DNA of 64,000 nt. It comes from Lonicera japonica (Eukaryota; Streptophyta; Magnoliopsida; Dipsacales; Caprifoliaceae). This document shows, one piece after another, positions 1 through 11,667 of this stretch. The notes under the pieces were generated by a model that saw only the letters and a program-made list of their open reading frames with translations, had not been told where the DNA came from and made no database searches. Within the stretch, counting starts at the first letter, position 1. Each line of letters starts with the position of its first letter. Location: contig CM038471.1 in NCBI GenBank assembly GCA_021464415.1, positions 33,143,234 through 33,207,233 on the forward strand. The letters are read 5' to 3'. The position numbers and the translations under genes are program-made.

Positions 1-2003
1 ACGGGAATAAAGGCACATCTAGAGAAGAAATGTAAAACTTGCCCACTTTACAAACAATTGCCTCACGGTCAAACAACATTAAGTAGTGAAACAATTGGTG
101 GAAATATGGTATATCACAGTTTTAATCAAAAGAAGTGTGATATGAAGTGTATTCATTATGTTATAAGGGATGAAGTTTCTTTTAGATCGGTTGAAGGAGT
201 AGGCTTTAAAGAGTTTGTCCATGAGCTTCAACCTAGGTACACATTACCTAATAGGAAGAAAGTGGCTTCGGGGGTGTGGGATTTGTTTAAAGTGGAAAAG
301 GAGAAGTTGTTGAATGTAATTCGTGGGAAAAGGGTGAGTGTCACAACCGATACTTGGACCTCAATTCAAAACATAAATTATATGGTAGTCACGTGCCATT
401 TATTGGATAGTGAATGGAAGTTGCATAAAAGGATAATCAATTTCACCAAAATCACTAGTCATAAGGGTGAGGACATAGGGAAGACGTTAGAGGTTTGTTT
501 GACGGGGTGGGGAATTGATAAGGTGTTTAGTATTACTGTCGATAATGCTTCAGCTAATGATGGGGCCGTTGATTATATGAAAAAGAGATTTCGTGTTTTA
601 AACACTTTATTATTTGATGGAAAATACATGCATATGAGGTGTGGATGTCATATTCTTAACCTCATTGTGGGTGATGGAATGAAGGAGCTTTTTGACTCCA
701 TTGAAGCTATTCGAAATTGTGTTAAGTACATACATTCTTCGGCGGCAAGGCTTGACAAGTTTAGGGAGTTTTGTGTGTTGTTGCAAAAAGATAAGATGGC
801 TAATGTGCCATTAGATGTGTCCACAAGGTGGAATGTTACTTATAAATTGCTTGAGAGGGCTTTAAAATATAGGTCGGTATTCACCCGGATGGCAGAGGAA
901 TATGCGCCCTTTGGTAACTACTTTGATGAAAAGGTAAGAGATACGAAGAGAGTGGGTCCTCCTAGTGACTTAGATTGGGATAAGGCTATTGCATTTGCAC
1001 ATTTTCTTGGCACTTTTCATGAAACTACTTTAAAACTTAGTGCAACAAAGAATCCCACATCCAATTTAATCTTTACCGAAATGGTTGCCGTGCAAATTGA
1101 GATTGAGAATAAAATGTATAATGATGGGGATCTGGTTTTGCAAAGGGTAACTTGTTCGATGAAAATTAAGTTTGACAAGTATTGGAGAAGTTTTGAAGGA
1201 GTTAACACTCTTATCTATGTTGCCAATGTACCAGATCCTAGATATAAACTCCAAATGATAAAAATTTGTTATAAATTGTTGAATGTAAGTGTTGAAAAAA
1301 TTGAACGTGTGTGTGATCGGGTGAAGGCGTGTTTGTATGACTTGTATAAGGAGTATTCCAATTCTACTAGTTCTTCTACTAGTGTTGGTGGTGAAGTGGG
1401 TGATGGTAATGTTGAAATTACTCAAATGAGAGTGAGTGGAAATTCGGCATTAGATGTAATGATGAAAGAACTTGCAAAAGATAGGAGGGCGGAACAATTA
1501 TTAGAGATTTCCAATGAAGTGGACAAATACCTTGCCGATCCTTTTGAAAAAATCAATGATAAAGATTTTGATCTTTTGTTATGGTGGAATGTGAGCCAAT
1601 CAAAGTATCATATCCTTTCTACAATTGCTCACGATATTTTTGCAATTCCAAGTTCAACGGTAGCTAGTGAAAATGCCTTTAGCCTTGGAGGTAGGATTGT
1701 AGATCCTTTTATGGCTTCTTTAACACCAAAAATGGTTGAGGCGTTAGTGTGTACAAGTGATTGGCTTAGGGCAGATGAATTCAATTTTTACAAGGAGCCA
1801 ACGGATGATGATCTCCAATTCTACAAGGAACTAGAAGAATTGGAAGCAAGTAAGTAGTTTGATTTATTTTTTTATAGGTTTTTTTATGCTTTTGTTATCT
1901 TAACTTTTTAGTTCTAAAATCTAATACTTTTATGGTTTCAATTATAGATCCAACTTCAATTCAATCAAGTGTGACACAAAATATGCTTCCGCCACAGCCA
2001 TGA
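1..2003 (+). CDS. hAT-superfamily transposase (BED zinc finger / RICESLEEPER-like), 5' end outside window
   Basis: Cut-and-paste DNA transposase, expected to act in the nucleus on its own TIRs. The frame is open from base 1, and the first codons match the end of a BED zinc finger (H-L-x4-C type), so the start lies upstream. In order: the TTDTWTS motif with a predicted catalytic Asp (around base 350), TVDNASAND with the second acidic site (about 535-560), RCGCHILNL (about 640-660), the STRWNVTY block (about 818-842), and the C-terminal hAT dimerisation region (about 1530-1770, with LLWW and SSTVASENAFS). The simple frame stops at 1855-1857. A good donor (GTAAGT at 1850) and acceptor (ATTATAG ending 1947) would skip that stop and add 17 codons (exon 2 at 1948-2003). 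No internal stop or frameshift is seen, so it may be intact. Family is certain; the terminal intron is inferred. Confidence 0.9.
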
Positions 2004-2539
2004 GCCCATAACTCCATAATGTAATGCACTAATTCCTTTTGTTTTCATTTGTTTTTTATTTTAATCATAATATATAATAATTCATGGATTGTTTGCTTAT
2101 GATAAATTAATAACTGTTTCATGTTGTTGCCCACTGCCCAGCCACAATTACTGCCTCAGCCTTGCTAGTTGCTGCCATTAGAACTTAGAAGATGCCTTGT
2201 TGTTTGCTGCCTGCTGCCTTGCTGCCTGCCTTTTTGTTGTTTACTGCCTTGCTGCCTTATAAACTGTTTGCTGTGTGTTGATAAAATCCACTTTTTTTGG
2301 TTTGAATTTTATTGTGTGGATTTATTGGTTTGAATTATTCTGTGGATTTATTGTGTGGATTTTATTGCTGATGGTTTGAATTTTATTGTGTGGATTTATT
2401 GGTTTGAATTAAGTTGTATTATATTAAGTTTTATTAGTTTGAATGTAGGATTTGTTAGTTTTAATTAAGTGATGCCTTGCTGCCTTTTAATTTTTATTGG
2501 TTTGATTGGGTGTTTTGTTTAAATTTGAAAATCTAAATG

Positions 2540-2713
2540 AAACGGTGAACATAGGTAACCGATCCGACCGACCGAATATTATCGGTCAAACCGATTTTCG
2601 GTAAAACCAAATATTTCGGTTGTAAACGGTTCACATTTGTCTCAACCGATTATTTTCGGTTCGATGATCGGAAAGAGTAGATCGGTTCGGTTTACCGACC
2701 GATTCCACCCCTA
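2540..2713 (+). mobile_element. 3' subterminal repeats and TIR of the hAT element
   Basis: A dense set of CGGT/ACCG words in both orientations (CGGTCAAACCG, CGGTAAAACC, CCGACCGA) ends in CCACCCCTA. The reverse complement of that end, TAGGGGTGGAATCGGTCGG, is a typical hAT terminus. With the transposase just upstream, this marks the 3' end of the element near 2713. The partner TIR and the 8-bp target duplication lie outside the window. The stretch 2004-2540 between transposase and TIR is AT-rich with short GCTGCCTTG repeats and no gene. Confidence 0.75.
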
Positions 2714-3727
2714 ATTAAAACACTTAAATCTTAATATTTTAAATTGAAAAAAAAAAGAAAAAAACAAGGGAAAGGGGACTATAACATTGTAAGAAGACCC
2801 TTAAACATTACCCACTAATTACAGTCACTTACCCCCCGAACTTATAATGTTCGTCGCACAGAGGCCCCTCTGCCCTTGCCCACCTATTTTTCTTTTATTA
2901 CATCACCAACCCCTAACTTTATATGCTATCTCAAATGAACCCTTATACTCAACAAATTTTTTTAAAAAGTCCAAGTGGGGCCATGCCTCTACATGGCTCC
3001 GCCCTGTGTGTATCTGATCGACACCAAAGCAAATACCACACCTAACATACCGCAAGTATTTTTTTTATTATTAAAAAAATACTTAATGGACCACATCCTA
3101 AAAGAATCTTTTAAACAAAGACTAGATCCTAATTGTGGAACCCCCACCCCCCTCCCCCTCTCTCAAAAAAAAAAAAAAAACACTTGAAGCGGAGTTTACC
3201 TTGCAACTACCAATTCTTTGACATACTCTGTATTTTTTTTGAAAAATAAAATAAAAATTTAACGCTTGGTATCCCGTTAGAACAACGTCAATCTTCTCAC
3301 TATATTTTCTTCAAATATCAAGGAATGTCATATTTGAGGAGACACTCTACGATCCTCGATATCCCCATATCTTCCTTATATTCAAGTCTTTATATCCAAT
3401 TAATTGGAAAATGTTGCAAATTTACGTAGCTTTTATTATTATGGTTTTTGGTATTTGAGAATCCTTATTCTTCTTCTTATATATATTTGAGAATAAATTT
3501 AGAGATTCCTCAAATATGAGAAGAAGATAGGAGAAGGTTGGAGTAAAATTTTAAATACTTTTTCCTCAAATCTAAATTTGATGAGAGATTTAGGCGAGGA
3601 TTAAAGTTGGCATTAAATCAGTACCTTAAAAAATTGAAAATTTTACTTTTAGCAACTAATTTTTGTTAACGTCAATGTTGATTAAAAAGTTTGACTCTTA
3701 TATATATATATATATATACGGGTAGGA
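2714..3727. other. Gene-free stretch, low complexity
   Basis: AT-rich DNA with A/T runs and a C-rich patch near 3135-3165. The block at 2800-2890 reads like a dispersed repeat but has no partner in this window. No convincing coding region. Confidence 0.5.
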
Positions 3728-3860
3728 TCAGGTGCGGACCAATCCATACGGATTGGTCCCTTTTATGACTATTTTGAGTCATAAAAAATACACTCTAAGT
3801 GTTTTTATGACGGAAAACTGTTATAAAATGACCAATCCGGAAGGATTGGTATGTACCTGA
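3728..3860. mobile_element. Short TIR element (MITE-like), about 133 bp
   Basis: The left end TCAGGTGCGGACCAATCC and the inverted right end TCAGGTACATACCAATCC match over about 30 bp with a few mismatches, and each arm contains its own small palindrome (CCAATCC..CGGATTGG). The ends sit in TA-rich flanks. No coding capacity. Superfamily not assignable because no clear target duplication is seen. Confidence 0.6.
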
Positions 3861-5804
3861 AATGGACTCTATATATATAATGAGTGAGTTTTATTTCGAT
3901 GGTACTAGCAATTTGTATAGAACTGATTATAAATCTCACATGGTGACTCCGAAGCCTAGTTGACTAGACGATTATATGATGTGTGATATATACCCCTTCA
4001 TCTTTTTAACGAAATCTATTTCATTTCAAAAAAACAAAAAGGGTGCTGGTTAAGGCACCCTCGATTTTTAGTTTTGACACCCTTTTCTGAAAAAGAGTTA
4101 TTGGTGCCTAAACAAACACCTAGGGTTCATACGAGAAATTCAATTCTTTCTTTTCTTAACACTATTATCGAAATTAAGGTGCAGATTCTTGTATAGAAAA
4201 TCGAGAGAATATTTGTTTTTTTTTTTTCTCGTTAGTTCTCCGATCACTTTAATTTTGCTTGATAAAGTCTAATTGTAATGTGTTTAATTAGATATTGTGA
4301 GAGAAATGAGGAACATTTTTTTACAAATAAAAAATTTAATTTCACCTTTGTCTTCTTATGAAAGCATAAATCTAAGTCTACCTATGTTTACTTTTTATCT
4401 AGAAGAAAATTTTTCAAAAGTGTATACATTCGAATAATAATATATGCATTAATTTAAATTAAAAAAGTAAGATAATTGCTTTAAACCCAGATTTAAAAAA
4501 ATTATACGATATTATATATTTATGGTAATAAGAACTAAAAAATCACAAATAATTACTTAAAAAGTGTAGGATAAAAATTTGCGTCCACATGCATTAGGTG
4601 GACAAAAGTGTGAACATAGTGATACTCGTGGATTTGCCGACTGGGTAAGGGATTATTTAGAAACAATGAAAATAAAAATTGGGATGTATATAGAAAAGAA
4701 ACTAAGAATCTACAGTGCGGATAAGGAGCATGTTTTTGTGGGTTACTTTAAAAGTTCCTAAACGCATCTCCATTGTAAATACAAATGCAAAATAAATAAA
4801 TAATAAAATAAATTTATCCTATCAACATACAAAACACTGTACTATAGAAAATGTAAAATAAACCTAGACAATGTAATGCTAATCATCGATCTTAACTCCT
4901 AGAAGAAATTTTCTAAATCGGCTGAGGCCTTACAATGTCACACTTTATTTATACATTATATATATTTTTTAATTACCTATATTATTTTTTACAATATATT
5001 TTGTAGTGCCGACAATATATATTGTATCGCCCCACACATGTCTGACACATTATATCGTCTAATAAATAATTTGTCAGATGCTTATCTTTTTAACTAACCA
5101 ATTACGTTTTTATCCCTCGCGGTTTTAAGCTAAATATATTTTTTCCTCTTATGCTGTGCAGATGGGATGGTGTACAATTTATAAGTAGGAAACAAAAATA
5201 TTTTATTTATTCATTTATTTTTAAAAAAAAATAAATCGAAAGGGCTTCTTTCAAAATTATATTAAAAAAAGGAATACCTTATTTTTTTTTTCTTTTTAAA
5301 TAAAGTACAACCACCGTTGGAGCGATTGCGATTGTCTAGTAAAGGGCAGCAGTGGGTATGTGGGGCAGACAACCGTGATTGAATATAATTTCTTAAAAGA
5401 AAAAAATCATAAAAAAAATAATATTTTAATTAAATAAATAAAAATAATTGTTATTATTTTAAAATGAAAATGTAACGCGTCCTTCCTTTAAATAATTTTG
5501 GAAGGAACTTTTTGCCCTTAACCTCTTAGTTTTTCATTTGAAACCAAACATGGACTTACATTTTTGCACATAAACTGACTATATATACTGGATATATGCC
5601 ATCACAAATTCCACTAACAAAATTAATTGTGTGGGTTACAAGATCATTTATTACACAATTCTTTGATCATAATTAGCGTAATTATCGTTATTATTAACTT
5701 CACCAATACAAATTCCGCTAAAAGTGTTACTTAATTGCTCCTCAATTTGATATAGAAAATAAATTAATTTGTGCAGAAACATTTCACTTAGCTTTCCTTA
5801 GTGC
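3861..5804. other. Gene-free AT-rich stretch
   Basis: No supported gene. A short hairpin-like motif (GGTGCTGGTTAAGGCACC, about 4041-4060) may belong to a degraded MITE. The small open frame at 4579-4761 has no recognisable domain or splice context and is not called. Confidence 0.4.
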
Positions 5805-5812
5805 TATAAAAA
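5805..5812 (+). promoter_or_regulatory. TATA box of first defensin-like gene
   Basis: TATAAAAA lies 113 bases before the ATG at 5918. The tandem paralogue has the same octamer 89 bases before its ATG, each within CTATAAAAA, which supports a shared core promoter. Confidence 0.6.
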
Positions 5813-5917
5813 GAGATAACAATCACCATTGTTAACAGCAGTAGAATAAGGAATTTTTCATTAAGAATTATTATTTGCAAAAACGACATATATCGTTATT
5901 TTCACAATTTTGTTGAG

Positions 5918-7407
5918 ATGGCCATTCTCTCCCCCACCATTTGCAATATCTCTTTTCTTCTATGTTTGTTTGGTATAATATCTATTTCTTCTTATTTTTT
6001 TCAGTTAATTATTTTTCTTTGTTATTTTTCAGTATATCATCCTTGTCAAATTGATAGTTCTATTTTTGTTTGTGACGTAATCAATATATCACATCTCACA
6101 ATAAAAATTAAATTTTATTTTTAACTGTTAATTATATTGAAATTGGATGTTCTTTGTGAAAGATATATAACAATTTGAATGTTTTTTATATTAGCAAGAT
6201 TGGGCTCCTATTACTTAGGTATGTCCTTGAGTTTTATTGTAAACAAAAATATCTTGGTATATATATATTAAAAAATAATATGATGGAGTTTCAAACATGC
6301 GGTTGAAACACATCTTGATTTCAGCATTGGCTTGATTTCATTAATTTTTATATGAATTACCATTTGCGTCGTAACATTTTCTTATATATAATTTAAATAA
6401 TTTTCTGTAAAAGCAAATATGTTATTGACATACACAAGGATAATTGCGGAGTTATGTCAAATGTTTATATTCATGTAGAATTACTCGTATAGTTATAGTC
6501 ACTAAGCACCAGAATCGGTAGAATGTGTTTTCATATTATAGTAGACCACCTATATATATGCTTCTTTGAGGTATACAATTTTAGAAGAAAAAAAATAAAT
6601 TAAGATTTGAAAACTGGTCTAGAAAAACGAGTATAGATTGCTTAAGTGTGATTAATATTTGATTCCTGTAAATTAAAGATTTGAAAAATATGAAATAATT
6701 TCACTGATAGTTGAAATGCCTCTTCTCATTATAACATAATATAAATATTTTTAGTGATGGTACATGCACTATATATGGTTTAAAATTAACATATTATTGT
6801 ACAAGAAGTCAAAATTTATTTGGCATATATATATATTGCTTAATTAGTTACGAGTAGTGCTAAACATATTAAAATTTTATGTAAATAGTTGTAATACCAA
6901 ATCAAACAATAATAATAAAAATAAAACAGGCAGACAACGTTTTAAATGTGTAGTCCCACTAATTTATTTAAATAATGCCATATCAGTTTGTATAAAAAAA
7001 TCTGAATCAAAATTTTGCTAACAATGGTGACATTGAAATGTAATGCAGTTGGAGCTCTAATGATGCCATCAAGTGAAGGGAAAAGTTGCACGGACTACTT
7101 GGGCGGGTGCATCAATGATGCCGATTGCGCTCCCAAGTGTGGCGCTAAACATCCGGGTGGGCACGGCTACTGTTACGCACCAGCTACAACCTTTAAAACG
7201 TGTTACTGCGACTATCAGTGTGGTCCGCCGGATCAACCAGAACCCAAGCGGAATTGCAACGCCGGTTTGGGGCCTTGCTCAAGAAAATTCTGCAGTGATT
7301 CTTGCTGCAATAGCAAGTGTGCCACGAAGTATAATAACGGGATTGGGTTTTGCGATAATTCTGGTGGGGGTGTTTCATTGTGCCAATGCAAGTATGTTTG
7401 CAATTAG
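5918..7407 (+). CDS. Defensin-like (DEFL) secreted protein with two cysteine-rich domains, two exons
   Basis: Exon 1 is 5918-5972 and exon 2 is 7049-7407, with GT at 5973 and AG ending 7048; spliced length is 137 residues. Exon 1 plus the first codons of exon 2 form a hydrophobic signal peptide (MAILSPTICNISFLLCLF, then VGAL), so secretion is predicted. The mature part has two cysteine domains joined by a proline-rich linker. Domain 1 spacing is C-x6-C-x5-C-x3-C-x10-C-x9-C-x-C-x3-C. Domain 2 is similar with an extra adjacent cysteine (CC), nine in all. The GxC and CxC pattern is that of cysteine-stabilised alpha-beta defensin-like peptides. Plant DEFLs act in defence or in reproductive and cell-cell signalling; which applies cannot be told here. 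The intron is 1,076 bp. A close paralogue follows at 10018-11667. Confidence 0.85.
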
Positions 7408-7811
7408 AAAGTTAATATGACTATGTGAGTGACATGGTTCGAACTTTGTTAAAATTGTTTTGAGAGATCTGATGCAGATGAGCGGTTATTTTCAATTGTG
7501 TAGTTTAACTACGTTTTATAATAAAATTTCACTCTAATTATTAAACTAGAATTATTATTTTTTTCTTTTTCTTTTGAGATTGTGTCACGTTTCTAAAGTT
7601 GCTATTTTGCACTTGTCATCTTTTTTTCAAAGAAATAGGGATCTAAGAATATTCAAAATTATAGCAAGATTGAAATTGTGTTGCATTTAATTTGTTTAAT
7701 ATTTGTCTAATAAAACAAAATATTTTCGAGTTAGCACAACGTGCTGATATGCAGGAGTGACTTTGCTAGGTGAAAATTGCAATAAGAGTATTACTTATAG
7801 TTGTACTATAA

Positions 7812-8011
7812 GGTTGCGTTTGATGTGCAGGATAAGAGGGTGGGATAGGATAAACTTTATCCTATCCCATGTTTAGTATTTGTCGGAATTGGATATCCGG
7901 GTGAATTTTTTATCCCACTAAAGCTTCTTATCCTACCGAGAGTTTTTATCTTGTCCGGATGGGATTAAATAATTCTATCCGGCTCTCTAATACGGCGCGT
8001 CAAACACACCC
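7812..8011. mobile_element. Tourist-like (PIF/Harbinger-type) MITE, 200 bp
   Basis: TIRs GGTTGCGTTTGATGTGC and, inverted from the right end, GGGTGTGTTTGACGCGC are flanked by a 3-bp TAA duplication (7809-7811 and 8012-8014). The interior contains a palindrome (GGGATAGGATAAA..TTTATCCTATCCC). No coding capacity. The 3-bp TAA duplication is typical of Harbinger-derived MITEs. Confidence 0.75.
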
Positions 8012-8014
8012 TAA

Positions 8015-8766
8015 GTAATTAGAATATTCTCTTTGTCATAGTATAATATTATAGTTGTACTATAAGCAAGAGGAGGCCCTTTGACAAAGTAATTAAAATA
8101 ATCTCTTCGCTAGCGTATAATATTATTTCGAATAGTTGTATTATATACTTTTAAAATTGTATACTATGACAATAAGTATAATTACTTTTGGTGCAATATC
8201 CTTTGAAAATATAATAAAAGTATTGCTTAAATAAGGGTAAATGAACCCATAACTTTTCAAAAAAAAAAAATCTTCAATAACAAAGAACTTATCCACCCCA
8301 ACCTCATGTGAGACTTGAAACTAGAATCTCCCAAGTCTGTTTTTCTTCTTCACCATCCAAGTTAGCCCACCAACACCTTTAAATAGAACACATGTTATTA
8401 CGGATTTATCAAATACTATCTAATGTGCTGCTTCTTTTTTTACGTGCATATACATAATATGAGAAATTTTTAATAAAGCCTTAACATTACAAGTTTTATC
8501 AATTTATTTTCAATGCATAGTATTATATTAATCATAACCACTTAAAAATAATACTAAATCGCAATTGGGCTCTTTGATTCAAATGAAAGTACCAACTTAA
8601 TTTGACTTTTAATACAAAAGGAGGTAGTAAAACATCTGAACGGTAGTATAAAATATTGGACCTTTTAGTTGTGAACTTCAAATGCAAATGGATAATTGGA
8701 CTTCAATGAAATTATTAAAATTAAATTAAATAATTAAAACTTAACCGAAAATACGTGAGAAATAAA
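8015..8766. other. Gene-free AT-rich stretch
   Basis: Short repeats around the MITE insertion (ATAGTTGTACTATAAG occurs on both sides), otherwise nothing recognisable. Confidence 0.4.
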
Positions 8767-9446
8767 TGTGGGAGTTGAATTTTAGACATGGGCTTTAGTC
8801 AAGGCCCAAATCTAGTGTCCGGATAATAAGCTAGTTTAAGGACAAAGCCCATGATGCCATGAGGGTTATCTTCTGACCGATCAACATCCACTGACATTTT
8901 ACTCAGACTAACAAATCTCAAGATTAATCATTGGTCATCGGATTACATACATAAAGTAGTTGAGCCGGAAGATAAACGATGAGAAATAACCACTTTAATT
9001 GATGTAAACGGGGTTGGGGGCACATAATCTTGGAGTAGTAATCGAGTTTATCCTCTATAGTAATTTCTTATCACACCAAACCCTAATATAACCATATCAT
9101 ATACATATAAATAGGAGGGAAAAACCACAGCTAGGGGATTCCCACTTTATTACACAACACTCACTCCCACGTTTTCTCTCTGCAAAAGATAACCACCATT
9201 ATTATAATCGCCCTCAATCAGGCCATTTAAGCCAAGTGAATAACACAATCACAAACTTGGGAGGACGTACTACCGGATTGGGTATAGCAGCAACCGGAGG
9301 AACCTACCCCACAAACAAAAATCTCATCTCCATTACTGCAAATTTACTGTTCATCTTTACCCACTTTTGATACATCTAGTTATTGGTTCTACCAATTTAG
9401 GGCAATTTTATCTTTATTAAGATTGGTCAGATTTGTGCCACCCGCT
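8767..9446 (+). mobile_element. Putative decayed solo LTR
   Basis: The stretch begins TGTGGGAG and contains a TATA-like box (CATATAAATAGGAGG near 9103), a pyrimidine-rich leader, and the block ACTACCGGATT..GCAACCGGAGGAACC common in 3' parts of plant gypsy LTRs. ATAAA occurs on both sides (8762-8766 and 9447-9451) as a possible target duplication, but the right end is not CA and the flanks are AT-rich, so the boundaries are uncertain. No internal retroelement genes are present. Confidence 0.4.
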
Positions 9447-9928
9447 ATAAATAATTTTTTAAAACTTATGTAATTAAGGAGTTCAAGGGAATATGCGCAT
9501 ACATGTATCCATCTTAATTTTTAAATTTGTTTTATATTTACTAATAAGTTTAATAAAATAAATTTTTTGAGTAATAAGTTATGACTTTTGAGGAATCTAG
9601 AAGGTGGGTATTTGTACTCCTAAATATGTCATTCAAATTGATCGATTCTTTTTATGAAGCTATCGTTATATACGTGGCTCAAATTAATTGGAGATCATTT
9701 CCAAAAAATTATTTCAATATTTATATGTTTTTTAAAGTAAATACGAATACAAGCGAAATATGCAGTATTAATTGCTTTCTATTAATGAATAATAGAGAAA
9801 TTTAAAAGAAGAAAAAAAAATCAATTTCATATCTTTATATTATAACTAATATCTTTAAAAATTTATATTTTTTCTATTTAGGTTAATCGTATTTTCCTTT
9901 TTTGTTTAAAGTTAAAATTATCTCCAGC

Positions 9929-9936
9929 TATAAAAA
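9929..9936 (+). promoter_or_regulatory. TATA box of second defensin-like gene
   Basis: TATAAAAA within GCTATAAAAACAG, 89 bases before the first ATG at 10018, matching the arrangement upstream of the paralogue. Confidence 0.6.
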
Positions 9937-10017
9937 CAGACTACAACAGGTGATTCTTCTACACCAAGAAGATATTATTAGTATCTTAAAGTGTTAGCAT
10001 TTTCACGATTTAATTTG

Positions 10018-11667
10018 ATGATGGCCAGACTCTTGTCAACTTTTCCCAGCATGTTTATCTTCCAATGTTTGTTAGGTATGAATTTTTCCTCCCAATTCTT
10101 CAGTTATATATATATATGTACATTTATATATACACGTTCCTTCGTTCAGCAACATGCTCAAATTCGCGAGCGAGGAATAATTCCCACATCTATTGGGTGT
10201 GAGAACACCTCCTAAGAAACCAAATATATATATATATATATATATATCCGGCAGTTCTAAAGAGGGTGCTCCTTTTCAATTAATTTTTTTTATGAAATTT
10301 AGTTAAATTAATTTATGGTGAGTAGATAACTCTCCAACAAAATTCATCAGAAAAATAAATTAATAAGCATATAAATAACCATTTCTAAACAAATAATGCA
10401 GCCTTATATTATTTTATTATATCTTGAAAATTTCCGATTATATGTCTATATAATAAAGTATAAGAGAAAAATATACAAGGGATAAAATTTTGTAACGCTC
10501 ATATTGAATACTCTAATTTGAATGGTAGATATGTAGCTTTTAGTTCAAATTTCAAATTAACCCTCGTTCTCTGTACTACAGATAAATATATGTTTCTCTT
10601 CTCACATTCATTACTTCTCACTTTCTCAAACATTTTCACTTCTCTCTCACACACTATCCTAAAGATCGGATCACTTGATTACATCGAAGTGCACGCCGTA
10701 GGCACAGGTTACTCCTAGGCCTCGTTTGGTTCACAGAAGGAAAATCAATTCCATTGTCTTTCCCATGGAGGTGGGAAACTAAACTTTCAGTCAAGTTTTC
10801 TTTCTTGTGTTTGGTAAAGTATGGAAAATATTTAGGTAGAGATATTATTGTCCAAAAATTTTGTAATAAATGCTAGGAAATCACATGAGAAAATCAATCC
10901 CATGGGATTTGAAAGGAATGACTTTACCCCATACTTTCCCTTCTATCAGAAAGTGTTTCCAAAATTTGTGCTTATCAAACAAAGGAAATGAAAGATTTTC
11001 CTTTCCTGAGTGCTCAAATCCGTGAACCAAACGAGACCCTAGTGTATATATATCTCATCTACTGACATCAAATATATATATATATGTGTGTGTGTGTGTG
11101 TTTATTTTGGATAGTGACTACCAACAAATATAAGATTGTTAAATCATATTTTGTACTCATATCTCTTGCAACAAATCATGTGAGAAAGATTATTGTTAAC
11201 TCTTTCTAAACGGGGGAGGTAAAATAATCCTATATATAGTACATGTGACACACAAATGCATTACTAAATAATGAATGAATAATGATTCTGGGTCCTTGTT
11301 ACGTGTAGTTGGAGTGCTGGTGTATTTATCGGAAGCAAGAACATGCAGTGTCAACTACGGTCCGTGTACAAATGACTGTGCCCCAAGATGTACGCGGGAA
11401 CATCCAGGCGGGAACGGCTATTGTTTTGGTGATATACCGAGTGCCAAAGCGTGTGTCTGCGACTTCTCCTGCCCCGGCCCTCCGGCACCTCCCGCCCCAC
11501 CAAGGAGGGACTGCAGTGCAACTTTGGGGCCGTGTTCGAGCAGGTGCGAGGCCGCTTGTTGCAACGGCAACTGTGCCGCGAAGTTTAGTAATGGTATAGG
11601 GTTTTGCAATAGCTTGGGCAATATTAGGTTGTGCCAGTGCCAATATACATGCGGAAACATTTTGTAA
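10018..11667 (+). CDS. Defensin-like (DEFL) secreted protein, tandem paralogue
   Basis: Exon 1 is 10018-10075 and exon 2 is 11309-11667, with GT at 10076 and AG ending 11308; length is 138 residues from the first ATG, or 137 from an ATG three bases later. Exon 1 plus the start of exon 2 gives a signal peptide (LLSTFPSMFIFQCLL, then VGVLVYL). Domain 1 spacing is C-x6-C-x3-C-x3-C-x10-C-x9-C-x-C-x3-C; domain 2 has the same extra CC as the upstream gene. The linker is Pro-rich (GPPAPPAPP). Exon 2 is 359 nt in both genes and the intron phase is identical, so they arose by tandem duplication. The 1,233-bp intron holds a MITE (10718-11038), a TA microsatellite near 10220-10250 and a GT run near 11085-11102. 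Apoplastic localisation is inferred. Confidence 0.85.
10718..11038. mobile_element. Harbinger/Tourist-type MITE in the intron of the second DEFL gene, 321 bp
   Basis: The left end GGCCTCGTTTGGTTCACAGA and inverted right end GGTCTCGTTTGGTTCACGGA differ at two of 20 positions. A 3-bp CTA duplication flanks the element (10715-10717 and 11039-11041). The interior is a long imperfect inverted repeat without coding capacity. Its TIR resembles that of the MITE at 40701-41388. Confidence 0.8.

Noticed and set aside
4579..4761. 60-residue open frame
   Set aside because: No recognisable motif, signal peptide, promoter or splice context; expected by chance at this length.
7073..7420. Alternative frame overlapping DEFL exon 2
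   Set aside because: It lacks the cysteine pattern and signal peptide; it is a shadow of the real frame. The same applies to the alternative frames at 11309-11660.
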